64,000 nucleotides of DNA from NCBI RefSeq assembly GCF_002443255.2, contig NW_019211455.1, forward strand, positions 26,586,033-26,650,032. Reading direction: 5' to 3'. The DNA comes from Varroa destructor. Its lineage: Eukaryota; Arthropoda; Arachnida; Mesostigmata; Varroidae. This document shows, one piece after another, positions 24,801 through 38,600 of this stretch (its first letter is position 1; each line of letters begins with the position of its first letter). Both the position numbers and the translations under genes were made by a program. A model generated the notes under the pieces. The model saw only the letters and a program-made list of their open reading frames with translations. It was not told where the DNA came from and made no database searches.

Positions 24801-27345
24801 CTTAGTGTGACTCCAGGAAGACTTCATCTATTAAACCAGAGGTCTAGAGATATACTATGTAAATGGCAGGATGACTCATAATTGATAGAAATTTATAAAT
24901 ACAGTTTCTTAATCATCGGTCGTTTCGATGCCGGTCTCTCCTGTACCCGGAAATCCAGAGTACTCCAGTTAATAAAATGAGCTCTGTTTAAAGGAAATGA
25001 AATGAGTGAACACACGTCTGCGTTATAAATTGGTTGTATTTTTGAGATCTTGTGTCTTTGCTGAAAATGCATCAAATAACGAGACAGAAAGGGTAACTGA
25101 GACAATGGTTGAAGCGCTGGCGTCAACTACCCGCGGATCGCAAAAGGCCATTGGATAAGTTATAAACATTTTTGCAAACCTGAAATCACTGAGCGCGTCT
25201 TTGACTGTAATGAGTAGGTTCTCGACAGTGGCGTAGCGTCGTATCACGCTGGTAGAGTGGACCAGGTTCAAAACCGCGTACTGCCAAAGATGAACGATTT
25301 TTCATTATGCGTTCATCACATCCAGGTGATCAAATCAATTAATATAAGCTTAACAGGTGCCAAGAACATTTCTTTCGTATGGCGTCAGTCGAACGTGCTA
25401 TACCGTGAATATGCTAAACCACTCCACATGCGGGAATATTGCGCATGTTCTCGAGTTATTAGTCACCGTGGAATTACGGTTAACGGATAAACTGACCAAC
25501 AATGTAGCTGCGATTATTCATAATGGGTACCCTTGAAAAGTCAAGGAAGTTAATGAATGAACCTTAAAGTAACTTCATCCTTTAAGTACGCTCGAAGCTG
25601 TACAAGCGGATCGCTTTCCCAGCAATATCGAAACCATGTATATGCGTCTTAGAGACGCTATGATAATTCGTCTCATGGGTTGCCTACATTTTGGTTATCT
25701 GGGTCTGAGCCCCCATAATCGTACTGCTGATTCGTCAACTGATACATTTGAGGCTCGACGCCAACCTGCAAAGAAACACTTTAATCAAAATAGAAAAAAC
25801 TGAGTCATAGGTATCATTAAAAGCGACGGACATTAACAGAGATATTTTATGCATAGCTTGAACTATATTTCAATAATCATGTAGATCATGTGTCAATTTT
25901 TTTCCTCTATTGAGGCATGAGACTAACATTTTTAGCAACGTAAAAGATTGCTTCTCTCTTCGTCTCTAGCAAACCCTTTGTCTATTCCAGATATAATAAC
26001 GACGTCAAATTATAAAGGTTTCCTAGTTTATCAGTTTTATTACGGTGCCATAAATCCATCCCGCTATCCCCAAGTCCACTCCAAGGTCACCTGGTTTCTC
26101 ACCATACGTTAGGTACTGCTTTACCTATTTAACGAGTATTTAGTATATTATTAGGTGCTTTCTCAAGCTAAATACATTTCTTAAAAATGAATGAGATAGA
26201 AGCTCTTAAAGGCGACGTAACATAGGCATTAACGCGAAGCTAGCTGCTTGAAAATCATTGACGGTAGATGACGCGAGATTGTTAGTTAAGATGCTGCTAA
26301 CAATTTTCCTCAATTGCCGCAAATTTCGAAGCAGTCGAATTATATCCATTGTCTAAAGTAGTTATTATGGCCGCATTATTTATTATCACTATTATCCAAA
26401 TAGGAAAAGTTTATTTTACATACATAGCAATATAGGCTACTTCATATTGCTGCATAACGAATCTGCGAGCGTCATCGATGAAGATACAGCAGGCCAGGAT
26501 CCCCGTGGTTACAGCTAACATTGCGAACAGGAGCGAATACACCTTCCGGATGAATCCTGTACGTACCTCCCTGTCGTTAAATCCGCGCATTCGAAAATCC
26601 GTATAAGTGCTGCTACCTCCATATGAGCCTGTTGGCCAGGTTACCGACGGCCATTAACGTTAAGCCATTAAGACCTCCGATTAGACTTTTTTGAACATTA
26701 TGGTTGTTGATATCAGAACACTATCAATAGGATCTGATCATAGAAAAGCAACAGTTTACCAAGAACCTTCCTACGTAATCTTGTGTAAACTGTCCTTGCC
26801 AGAATTTAACATACCGTACTAATGATTTAGTCTGATAATTGTGATACGTGATTTGTGCGGGAAAATTATCTGCGCTCGCCAGTTTTTAGCCACAAACGTT
26901 TTTAAGCTTTTTCTAAATCAAAAATTTCTCCTCAAATAGCACAGCCATGCTCACCGCTACTGAGAAGTAGTTCAAAATAATCGATTGACCGACGTGCTCG
27001 TTTCGGTTATACAATGCAATAGAAACACCTTGATTGATGATGGAAGATAAAATAAATATCTCACTTTTCTATTTGTATTTAAATTGTCAACTTTATAAAC
27101 AGCTAAGCACAAAAATGTTTCAGATGCTTATAGTTTGCTGATATTAAAGTTAGTAAAAAAAAAATAAGCTTACCTCTCAGAATGGAGCCTGTTCCTTCAA
27201 CTCGCTCTGGAACAGTGTTTTCCGAGCTTGGTGTTGAGTAGCTCCCCGCAAATGTGACGCTTCGTTTCATATCATTAGTCCCATCTCCAGTATTTGAACC
27301 TGATAAGGCGTCGGCCTTATGACCAGTCACATTATAAGAGCTCAT
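21872..27345 (-). CDS. Lifeguard/TMBIM family protein, copy D
   Basis: Minus-strand exons are 27345-27174, 26616-26424, 23749-23586, 22901-22747 and 22057-21872 (TAA), with phases 1-2-1-0 and 289 residues. The N-terminus is polar and Ser/Thr-rich (starts MSSYNVTGHKAD), not the Pro/Tyr-rich type. The membrane core is clear: VRTGFIRKVYSLL opens the first helix, then RQHPMNLIVLILYTLSLGYM, KTQSVLLAFG, ICSACCFSITIFALTTTIDF and ISPDEY-like LSPDEY. Family members are seven-helix ER/Golgi or plasma-membrane proteins linked to calcium leak and inhibition of cell death. Striking change: the conserved DTQ is NTQ (Asn about 245), and the LYxD of the last helix is LYAS (Ser about 272). Both acidic residues of the family's di-aspartyl pair are therefore gone. 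The frame and splice sites are intact, so this is not an obvious pseudogene. Closest sister is copy C. Confidence 0.9.
23968..24131. mobile_element. foldback / MITE-like inverted-repeat element
   Basis: The left arm 23968-24026 (starts ATTGTTTCAAAAGGAAAAAC) and right arm 24077-24131 (ends CTCTTGAAACAAT) are near-complete inverted copies with a loop of about 50 bases. Similarity seems to extend a few bases outward (CCTAGCTTATTG versus CCTATTGATTG). It has no coding capacity. It lies in intron 2 of Lifeguard copy D. I cannot assign a superfamily, and no clear target-site duplication is visible. Confidence 0.7.
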
Positions 27346-29242
27346 TACGAAAAACCTCCGCACTTGGTACACAATATAATCTACAAAAATAAAAGATCGT
27401 TGTTTTCATCGCTTGGATACAGATTCGATAAGTAAAACTGAAACGTTATACACAATGGGAAAACGTGAAAAGATAACACCAAAAGACTATGCGATACCAT
27501 CGGTGTGGGAAAATTCAGCGTGTTTATCCAATAAGCTTGCTATTTAGACCAATCAAAGACAACGCCACCCACGGCAGCTAGAACTTCACATTCAGAGTGC
27601 ATATAATTTTGGACCTCAGGTCAGCTGGTGCCGCTAAGTAGTGCTTTATATGGCTGGTCCCCGATACGACGCATTGGTACTCATTAATTTTTGTATCTTT
27701 TTCAAATATCGAAGAAGAGAAATGACACTTATGCACCACTAAAAAGAAACTTCCCGAGTAAACTTAAAAACAAAGCGAAGACCGGGGTTCGCAAGCAGGA
27801 ACGTTGCTGGCATATCATCAGGCAGACATTAGCAACCTAACACTAATAGTCTTCGCAATACACAGTGCCCGTTATCTGATTCAAAGTATAAAAGGTTTGA
27901 TTTGATGTACATTGGTTCACAAACTCGTACGTATAGCTACAGGCCACATTTCCGCTCAAATCGTATAAAATAAAAGCGATGTATATGTTTACATTCTCGC
28001 ATGGTTGGCTACCTCGCTCGTTTCTCTATCTATCATTGCAAATTGATTCAAATCGTACTCTTAGAACTAGTACAGTTTCAATGACTATGATATGTCTCTT
28101 GAGATATTCTCTGCTATTTTAATATACGACTTGAGTTATATATATATATACTTGATATTTTTATTTTTCTCGATACTACCGTCCAATTACTACAAGATAC
28201 TCAGCGCACTTCTCACTGTTGAAGATTCCTTTATTAACACTTGCTACCAACCGTACGCTATGGTTGTAAAAATTTAAATTTTAAATCATCACCATGCAGA
28301 GTCGCTTCTTGCTATAGTATATATTAATAACCAGTATTATATAGCGTCATGTGTTGGTTTGAAATAGGCAGGGCTCGTCAAAATGTCCATTGTGAGTGTT
28401 GAAAGTAACGAAGTTACTCTTATTGGATCTTTCGTTATTGATGAACAAGTTATCCGTGCTCTATTACCAATCCACTCCTTAACATTAATTAACGAGGTGT
28501 AGGAGAGTAAGAGCAGTAAAACTGGTTGCTGAAATGAGCATATTTCAGTTAGTTCTGCTTGTACTATTCACGCATATACAAGTTTGCTCGTCAATGATAC
28601 GCGTCATTGTTAACAGGTTTTCATAAACTGAAGTTGCTTCTTGTAGAAACACTTCGATATTTTTCTTTGCGGCTCGCAACATGTCTAAGATCATGCCTTA
28701 ATGGCCACGACTGATGAATGTAATTTTTATGTTAATCTTTGTTTGGACGCCTCAACTTGCCTACTCGTCAATGAACAGAGCTACTTCTAGGTAGAAATTC
28801 CGAGGAATTGAGGGAAATCGTTGTGGGTAATTTGTTTTTACCGAATGCTTTCTTTATATGCGGCAAATTTTGAATCCAAACGATTTGAAAAAGGGTTCTC
28901 TTTTTCGATGTGCCACAGTCAAACGACGCACCCATCTGTTGAGGTCCGACAAGACTTAGTTTAGACGATGTTGCACCGCTTGAAGCACTAGTATTTATGA
29001 TGTTGAAACACTAATATTTATGTATATAATTAACTAGAAACATGGGATGGCAAACTTTAGGTAATCTAAAGGCAAAAAGCAGCTAATTTCGATTAGTTTT
29101 ACAAGACCAAAAGCGATCAACTTGACTGACACGTTCTTTAATTGGAAAACATACGTATGAACCGCTTCTTGTCGACACTTGTGAAAGACTGCACGCACAC
29201 AATCCTTGTGCTATCCGTTCGCTGAAGCACTTGTGTGTTTGT
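27346..29242. other. intergenic region between Lifeguard copies C and D
   Basis: Only 1.9 kb separates the stop of C from the start of D, both on the minus strand. This must hold the 3' UTR of C and the promoter and any 5' UTR of D. A short TA run lies near 28138-28150. No coding exon is seen. Confidence 0.5.
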
Positions 29243-32200
29243 TTATCTCCTGTTTCCCACAAGGCCTAGCACGAAGATAAATATGTATATCATGTCTAAG
29301 TATAGGTTCAAGGCGGCAGTCACGTAGTCATCCGGCGAGATCTCATAGCTTTTCCCTCCCATGAGCCATTGAGTGTCGTATATAAGGTACACCATAAACA
29401 GAAGGGCAGCAATGCCGGAGAATATCTATAAATAAACCATTAAAGGATGCTTCATATATGAGTAATATGAAAACTATATCAATGCTAATTCAGCCATGCA
29501 AGATTTTCGAAGTTCTTATTACTGCTAGAAAAATGAAGGAGTTAAATAGTCATGTGCGAACTAACGCGTGAAAAACACGTAACGTCAAAAGCTGCGCCGT
29601 TCATATATGGTAACAAACTGTTCTCGTATCCTTCAAGTTTGTTTTCTGACGCACAAATCAATGTACGTATCCAACACGAATCAAACAACTGTCGTCGCCA
29701 GGTTCAAGATATGCCCTTAAAAATGATCATAGTATGATCACCTAATAAATTTTTTGACTGGTCGAAACGCATCTTTTAAGAGCTTCTTACCACCCCATAC
29801 CCGTTGCGTGGAATACCGCGAAATGTCCCGTTCAGAGTTACTTATAATCATCGACAGCAGCAGCTTGACGGCGACACGTGTCGTTGTATGTTAGTTATAT
29901 TGCATAGAACTTTCGTCGTTCTTGGTTTAGTTTATGTTCGTCAAACTGATGCGGCCTTGGGGTTTAGATAAAGTTCTGATTTGAATTGTATTACCTTACC
30001 TTATGCGCCAATGGCGCCCAGACAAACAGGAGTATAAAGAGGGAGACAGTGAAGCATATGAATGCTATGAATAGGTAAATGCCGAACTTCGTGAAGTCAA
30101 TTGTCGTCGTAAATGCGAATATCGTCACGGCAAGACAGCATACTGTGCAAATCCCTGCGTGCAGCACATCATGACGTAATCAGAGATTTTGTAATTAGTA
30201 AAAGGTTTTGTTCGAAGTGCCTCACGCCGTCAGAAACGGTAAAAATTGTCGGCCATGTCAAGAAATAACGGCACAGAATAGTCCTATTGAATGTTTATAG
30301 AAATAATACATATAAATATTTATAATGTAGCGCTTAGGAACAACAACTTTTATATTTAATAATTAGCGATTTTCCTCTAACGCACTACTCTGGAATGTTA
30401 GCCCTTGTACCATAACACTCGTATCCCTAATATTGGTTATTTCTAAACGGATTACACTCGATTATTGGTGTTGGTGTATACGCATTGGTCCCGCTTACTG
30501 CGAAGTTTGATAAAAGAAAATAAGCATCAGTTTTTCTCTATTCTTTACATAAATCCATTGCAAGCTTTGTTGCGGATCAATCAACAATGCTAGGTTTACC
30601 GGAGGTTGCAATGATACGCTGACAATTTTGTCGTATAGTAAGTCGACGCCGGTCCTAGTTCCGTCGTAGAGAATACACCTCTGTCAAAGTTCGATGCAAT
30701 CATTTACTTGTTTCTAAATGTATAGAGGCCGTAAGTATGCATGCCTTGTTAAAAAAAAAGATCTTCATTGAAATGCAGTCGCTTATTTCTGCTGCGAACC
30801 ACAATCTGTATTATATAAGGTTAAAATACGGATTAATAGATACAGATTTTTCGTGCCCAAATAATTTACTTTTATAGATAATTCAGTTGTCCCAAATGAA
30901 TTCAATACATTTTAGGATATTCTTTTCGTTATATATATATATATATANNNNNNNNNNNNNNNNNNNNNNNNNNNNNNNNNNNNNNNNNNNNNNNNNNNNN
31001 NNNNNNNNNNNNNNNNNNNNNNNNNNNNNNNNNNNNNNNNNNNNNNNTAATGCGTATAAGTACTATCCAGCGAGAACTTCCGCCCGCATAATTCAAGTAC
31101 CGGAGTAAATTTTGACCGTTGGCTGCTATTTTATATTGCAAAAGGCGGTACCTATTCAAAACACGTCTGCGCGCTTGTGTCGCCTAAAATTGCCTACCGA
31201 AAGTCAAAATGACTGAGCTGGTGTCGTATTGGACAGACACGACACCAAGGCAGTAGCCGAAAGTCGCTGTGAACAAAAAAAACAGGATCAAATTCAATGG
31301 CGAACGCCTTCGAGTCTGTGGACAACAAGTCAGTACTATGACAAGTATGAACTGGATAAGTCTGAAACGATAGTAGGCAAAAAAACAATACAACAAGATC
31401 AGAATTGTACTCATTTGTGCAGAAAAGTACCATTCGGGCTCGATAACTAACGTATACAACCTTTTAGATACCGGCATGCTATCAACGTAGCACACGGATT
31501 TTCATTCTATACCATTACTGGGCAGTTCCTTTGTATGCTCCGTCGTTCCAAATTCTGACAAAGCACCCGATACTATCGTTTTTTTACACTAAAAAAGTGG
31601 CATTACTTCAACGAATTCTTATGCAACCGACAGACCGAATAGGTCTATATAACCTGAAGGCGCTGCGTTGTTAATTCGTAGAAGCTCTTGAAAGCACTGG
31701 ATCAACATATGCATACGAAAACGTTTTGAAAGCACACCGTTCAGCTGGACCAATCACTTCTATCCGTAAAAACTATAACGTGCCATACCAATTAAGTACG
31801 TAACTGCTCTACTCTTAAGGGTGTATGACTTAAAAAGACCAAATCTCAAAGAAACAGTCGTGCATAACGCGATAGCTGTTGCTAAACGTTAATCTAAATG
31901 TAAAAAATATATACGTACAGACATACTTGAAAAATCTCATAATTCCTCAGAGCAAACCTCCTGAGATCATCGATAAAGATAAACAGAGCGACATACGCCG
32001 TGGTCAAAGCCAACTGGAGAAACAAAAGTGTGTACACCTTTCGTATGAATGCCATACGAACTTCTGTGATTTGAAATCTGTCTGTCCTCTCGCTGAGCTG
32101 ATCGGAGTAGTAATCTTCATCGTAGTCTGCAAAAAAGACGCAGCGCGTAGTAACATACATACTCGCCATAGAATCGAATTTCAATAAGTGGTATTATGTT

Positions 32201-33959
32201 ATTGGGCTTGTGTTACTGATGTACACAAAGACTAGTGTTTATTTGGCCTAATCTATTACCATCTGCCTTGCCTTCGTCGGCCGGCTTAGCCTTGCTCAAG
32301 GCAGCACGAACGAATACCCACGTAAAATGGCTAGATTGTGAGGGAGTGAATTGTTTTTTCTATTCACCCAATACGGAGAAGATGATCGAGTTCAAAAAAC
32401 CTTTTATCCGATGGCTATTTGTTATAAATGTTGGCGAGTTTTGTCAAATTTTAATGTAGATTTTTCTCGTTTTCCACCAGCTTCATGAGAATATCTCCCA
32501 GTTTTTAGTCTGAGGTTTTAGCTAAGCTGAGGTGTTACACGAAAAAAATCATGCTCTCCCACTTGGCCATTGGAACATGTTTGGTGAACGTTTACATAGG
32601 ACCATCACATGTATAGGACTTCGTACGACTGAGCTTACTTAGCTGAAGTAATTAAGTTGATTTTTCCATTATCAACTGTGCGGCAAGTTTGACAACGTAA
32701 CCCAATAGCGTCTGTAATATTACATTTGGCACTTTTGGATTGGATTTCTGGATGGATAATTTCTAAGACTGTGTCTATATAATGGCTCATAGCTTGACGA
32801 AATTTTTCACATGTAGCGATGATATTTCTGACAATCATATCTATTCGCTGTAACGACAACTTATTGCGATTACGGCTTCAATTCGGAGCCTAAACCCTTC
32901 TTTGACGGTTAGTTACGCTATAACGAAATTAAAAGTTCAGCTGATAGCAGAATCAAGGGCTCCAAAATTCAAAAGCTGAAAATGGTCAGAAAGTTCAAAA
33001 GATTCAAAAAGAACTAAAAAGTTTAAAAAAAAATCAACCGTTAAACTTACCTAGGCCGACGATTGATACGTTTCTCGCTAAACGGCCGTTTATTTCTGTA
33101 CCAAAAAATGTACATCACAGATAGCTTTTCGCTGAGTCATTTAAAATAGAAAATCTGTGAAGAATCTTGCGTGCGACTCATGAAAGTCATCTTCGGACCA
33201 TTCAGAAGTTGTACGAAAATTGGCAATAGCTTAACGTGTGTCGGGCGCGAAGAGAATACATACTAATCTGTTTTCGGTTAAATGCGAAAACGCACGACGC
33301 ATTTCCGCCATGACGAAATTGTTGAGTGGTTTTGGAAAGCGGCAAGAACGGATAAGCACACACGTCCGCTACTAAAAATGGCCTGCCAACGTTTACTTTA
33401 TTTTAAATGTCGTACCCCGAGAATGACTTTTGTTTGATTGGATTGTAAACAAGCTGTAGTACACTGTACCGTATTAACGCTCAAGGTCTTCAAGATTATA
33501 TGGATTTAGTATGTACTGCTAAATAATGGGTTAGGTCTACTCCAGCCAGGGGCAGATGATAATGAGGGTATACCTGAAAAAAAAGCTATTTTTATTTGAA
33601 AGATTTGAGTGCAACCTAAACACTGCGAATGTTGGCAAAACCCAACAGCGTTTCTATTGCGGAGTCATATAATTTCATTAATTCGTGGACACTGTCAACC
33701 GTAGATAGTTTCTTTACTCATATCAAATAGAAGCACAGTATAGATTAATAAAAAATGGGTCAGCATGGTATTTACCTCCCTCAGTGTAAACCTCATAGCT
33801 GCCGCCGCGTAGGTGTTTGTCAACTAAATCGTGTGTCGACGCTGAGTGATGGCTCTCTTCTAGCTTAATCGAGCACTCGAAGTTCGAGTTAGTTTCGCCA
33901 GCTTCGCATTGACCTACGGTCATGTCGTCATTTTTAGCGTCGTCACTGCTCGAGTCCAT
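29243..33959 (-). CDS. Lifeguard/TMBIM family protein, copy C
   Basis: Minus-strand exons are 33959-33776, 32126-31919, 31361-31198, 30154-30000 and 29425-29243 (TAA), with phases 1-2-1-0 and 297 residues. The N-terminus is acidic and Ser-rich (MDSSSDDAKNDDM) and lacks the Pro/Tyr repeats. Core motifs: VRMAFIRKVYTLL, CCPQTRRRSPLNLILF, GICTVCCLAVTIFAFTTTID, SGIAALLFMVYLIYDTQW, ISPDDYVTAALNLYLDMIYI. Both acidic positions are kept (Asp about 254 in DTQ, Asp about 281 in LYLD). Exon 2 ends with CT|gtacgt as in copy B. Expected role: multi-pass ER/Golgi membrane protein affecting calcium and apoptosis. The TTTIDFTKxGIY segment is shared only with D, so C and D are probably the most recent duplicates. 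The intron between exons 3 and 4 contains an assembly gap. Confidence 0.92.
30948..31047. other. assembly gap (100 N)
   Basis: Exactly 100 N follow a (TA)n run. A round 100 usually marks a gap of unknown length. It sits in the intron between exons 3 and 4 of Lifeguard copy C and interrupts no exon of the model. The real distance is not known. Confidence 0.98.
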
Positions 33960-35543
33960 TACAACGGGCGCTGATAATACATGGTCTACGGTCGAAAATC
34001 ATAACAAAAAATCGTTCTTTTCAAAAATGCGATGACCAATTCGGAGAATGCGATCCTATTCATACGCATCGTTTTGCGCAGTGCTTAATGGCAGTATCGT
34101 GCGTAAAATTAGAAAATGACAGTGGGCGGTGAAAAAAGTGTTGAAACGCAAATGATACGAGAGATACCGTTATCGGCGGTTTCATTGTTCTATTACTGTC
34201 TGTGTTATTTTTTTGTAATGGATACAGAGTACCTATGCTGCTGATCTATTTATTATAGAACAGAGATATTCATTGCCAGTAGTATTTCATGCGAATTCGA
34301 CCACCACCATGTTTCGATATTACGGACGACAATTTTCAGAGTAACGCTGCACTTGTTCTTCTGTTATTATATGCTACCGTTAAGGATCAGGGCTGTAATG
34401 AGGCCGAAACATATTTGTATATACTACACGAATACAAAATGAAATGAAAACACTAAGCATTACTTGGGAAGACGTTATTGTAAATCCCCTATGAAGCCAG
34501 GTTTGTATACAGTTTGTCAAAAACCAATAGCTCGATCCGGCACTTTTTCCATAAAGTATCTCGGGGACTTCGTTTGATACGCTTTGACAATGTTATCGAT
34601 AGATAATATGGGAGGGAGAGGAAGGTCCTATAATTATGCAGCTCGTAGTGCGTAGATAATAGTGACTGCAGTAAGGGAATGCCTCCCGTTGTTCCTTTTC
34701 AACCATATAGCTCTCTTGAGCTGTTTCATTCGATTAATATAAACGACTTTGTAATTTTGAGAATAAAGCTCGTCCTATCGACCTTGTCCGTTCGAAAAGT
34801 AAATACTCTGCGGCATTTGGTAGTAATTTCGTTGGGTCATTCCCTAGAAATGCGATAGTGCGCCGCTATTGGGAGTCACTTTGGAATATTTACTGGTATA
34901 TGATATTGAGCTAAATTTACCCTACTTTACATCGCTGTGGGCTTATCCAAATATTGATTCTTAGCGGTACTGGCGTAAGTGTTGATTATAGAATTGTTCT
35001 CGATTTGGGTTTGTGTATCGCAGGACTGAATCGTTACGTGAGCGCTACACACTCGCAAATAGAGATTGGGTTTAAGTTAATTACAGATAACAACAAGCCC
35101 GTATAAGTAGTGCATCGTACTAACAAAAGATTACTTGCAGAACTCATTTGCAGATAATTAAAATAAACGATGCCGTAATACTATTATAAAAGCTGTTGTA
35201 ACCGCTGCTAAGGTACAGGGGACTACAGTGTACATCAAGCGGACTGAAGCGCACCTTTTTTTCTCGTTGAAGGTACTTTTATTTATTAATATTACGTTAG
35301 TTTAAAAATTATTGTTTAAAATAACGCTATGAGAATAGATGGCTCTTCTATTATATAGATAGAAAAAAAAACGTATTACAGAGCTACCTAAGTGTTAGTT
35401 AGTTGACTGCTTATTTACCGGCTTTGTCAAACTTTTCATTGTGACCGAAAAGAGTCAAAGTGGCGGAGTTGGACAAGATCACACCCTATTTTATTATTTT
35501 AGTTTTATAATATAGATATATACCTTGCTTTTAAACATAATCA

Positions 35544-35602
<59 letters not shown>

Positions 35603-38600
35603 GGAAGAAAAGAGAGCGAGAGAGAGAGAGATAAAATGGTGATTGTGAAAATAAAAGTTTCGAATAATATAATAATAATAATAATAAGAGTTTCGAAGGT
35701 CGAGAATTTTTCGCTCCATTGAATCATACTATATTTTTGTTTTCCGCAGGAGCACGTGGGGTGGTCCAGGTTATCTACTGGTTGGCGAATTGTACTATTG
35801 TGTCCTTCGCATTGAGAAGCTGAAAGAGATAAATAGAGTGTCTGTTTCTGTAGAACTGATCACAAGTTTTTTTCTATTCTCGGCGATTCCACACCTCACA
35901 AGAGTATCAGAAGCACAGAAGTAGTAAAATGTAAATGTTTCATTTATATTTGGTCCGTGCACTTTTTTTTGGTTTTTCTTTACTCTAAATGTTTTGGGTG
36001 CGCTCTCTGGCGATAGACGCGAGAATCGAATTCATAGCTTGAGATTTAACTGAAGGTACCCTAGTCAGTCATGTGCTATTTCTTGCCTTAGATTTATACT
36101 TAGTTGATGGCTGATCAAAGAAAAAATATACTTAATAAGTACCAAACTTCCAAAACATTAAAAAAAATTGTTATAGTGGGAGCAACGAAATCGAACATAG
36201 ATGCTAGAGATTATCTTAATATTTGTCTTCGTTAATACGGGGCTTGCAATTGATCTTGACCGCCCTTAGCACTAATGTAGCGCTCTTGCCTTTACTCTCG
36301 AAAATATTTAGCTCCTTTTATATATCTCCTTAGGTATCGGCGGCCATACGTTCATTGCATGACGAAATGATATTTGAGATCTAACTTGTAAAATAAGCAT
36401 ATGAAGATTATAAAGGTTTTAGAAAGTTAGGGGGTTATTAGAATTCTCTAGCTTTCAGTATCTGCTACTAGCCGAAAGCCATAGAAGGCTGAAATAGAGT
36501 TCCCAATTAGAAAACCCACCAAAAAACGAATCCAGCTACATACCTATTTAACATTGCATTTACATGCATTCTAGGATCTAGGCCCTACTAGAGGCAGAAG
36601 CTAGAATGAGTATAATATTGGGCAAATTTTAAGTGTTGTTTTCATACGTCCTAGAGCGTAGTAGATATATTAGCATACCTCGAAGTTAGCCCTGCACACA
36701 TTCGGCGCATATCATTTCGCTCTACCATGTAATTTTTGTCAGTGTTGTTTCAAGATGTGCATCCAAACCAGACTTCCTGCAAAGGTGCCGGATATAGCAA
36801 TGAAAATGCTAGAGCAGGATGAGAGCCGTACCATTAACAAGTTTCTCTTGAGCCAGCATATGTAGGGACTATAATGCCTTCCAGCCTGTGGGTTGCCTAT
36901 CGTCTGCATTGTCTTCGTTTTTCCATCTTCGCCAGGCCAGCTTCAAATGAAGATCGGCATGAGGCGACACATTTCCTTTCACGGAAATCTCCTGTTGCTG
37001 CAGTGAAACTACCCATTAGCCAGTCTTAATTCTCTGGGCGGACTCAAAAGCGGCCAAAATGCACTCGAGGTCTCGCCTAGCTAATGACCGTTGCAGCATC
37101 AGAAGGATTTAGATTCATGCAATGATTTCGATGCTCAATTTTAAAGTATCTGCTTCTTAAGACTAAAACAAAGCGTCCTTTTTGCCATCTTGAAGAACGG
37201 ATATTCGCGATAGTGCGAAGCGCTCTCACTTCGTTTGACGCGTTGCCTTGGCATGTTGACGCATAATTATCGTATATGGTGCCGACCCTGAGCTCTGCGT
37301 TGCACAAACGATGTTGAGGCAGCTACGGCATTCGCGAGAATTACGTGAGAAATATTGAGAGAGTAGTGTCGGAAAGGTGCCACGAAAACAGACGGCCCGA
37401 TATGGGTAACGAAAATTTCTATGTTTCGAGCTTTACGTCCGGCACCGCTGTTAAGTATTCCATCAAACGGCTGGCTCCCAGCAGGAAATTACGTTCGAAC
37501 CTAAACTACAAGGTATCCATAGGTTTGAAAGGCAATTACGTTGCTTACTAAGCATCATCATGGGGAGCAACGAAAACCAGTCTTTTTTGTCTCAGTATTT
37601 GGTCTCTGTGTACAAGCCGATAACAACAACAGCATTTTACCGCCCATGACAGGCGCCGGAAGAATGATGCAATTCACCTATTAGATAAAAGATAGCAAAC
37701 AGTGCGGCTTGAGAACTTTGTCCAAGCTTAGTTCCGATTATGTCGCTAGTTCATTGCATACTAAGTCGGCATACTTACATAAACTGAAACTCCGCGAAGG
37801 GGAGCATGTCTAAGTTAAGACAGCGTTGAAAGTTAATAACCCGAATGCCAAATAATATGTCTGTTTAGCATGTTTGTGTAGAATGCGAGTTTTCTTAACT
37901 GGAGCAGTTCTGACAGAATCGATTCGTTGATTTTTTGTCGTCGCGCTATTTTGCAGGAACAAGCAACTCATTGGCGTCGATTTGACAAAAACACGACAAG
38001 GATTGCTTAAGACACCTATTGATCATACTTTGCTCGAGTCGTTAACGAAATCGCCGAACGCTGTTCGACAACAAAGCTATAAATGACCTTGTCTTCGTCA
38101 ATGGGGAGTCCAGGGGCAATAATAATGGTTTAAATACGTACACCACGTCATTGCCATCGTCGTTTCGTCACGCGATCTAACCGGAATAAATTCACCAGAG
38201 ACACGCGAACTGCTATGCTCAAACAGCCCCAAATTGACTTAAGTTGTCCTGTATATTTGCCTTAGCAAATGCCACCTTGCTACCGCTACTCAGCTTCATG
38301 TAGATTTCACATTACAGAACACATCTAAACGATCTCACTTTACCAAATATCCACAGACATCTTCTAGAATTTGGTTCGAGCACACACAAACGAGTTACAT
38401 TTAGCAGAGAGGTAGACCGAGCCGGTAGAAACAGAACCGTCATTTAACTATAGGTTCTTCAGTTCCACTACTAAACCCTACAGTACGTAAACATAATAAA
38501 AGTAAATAAACAAAATAAAGGCACTGGCCATAGTCGAGGACACTGGAGATTGTAGGGTTACGGGCATCCGTTTCCACAAGAAAATCAAAAGAACACGCTT

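Noticed and set aside
35531..35727. Frames encoding long Ile-Tyr repeats
   Set aside because: They are translations of a (TA)n microsatellite. The same applies near 21650, 42190 and 46640.
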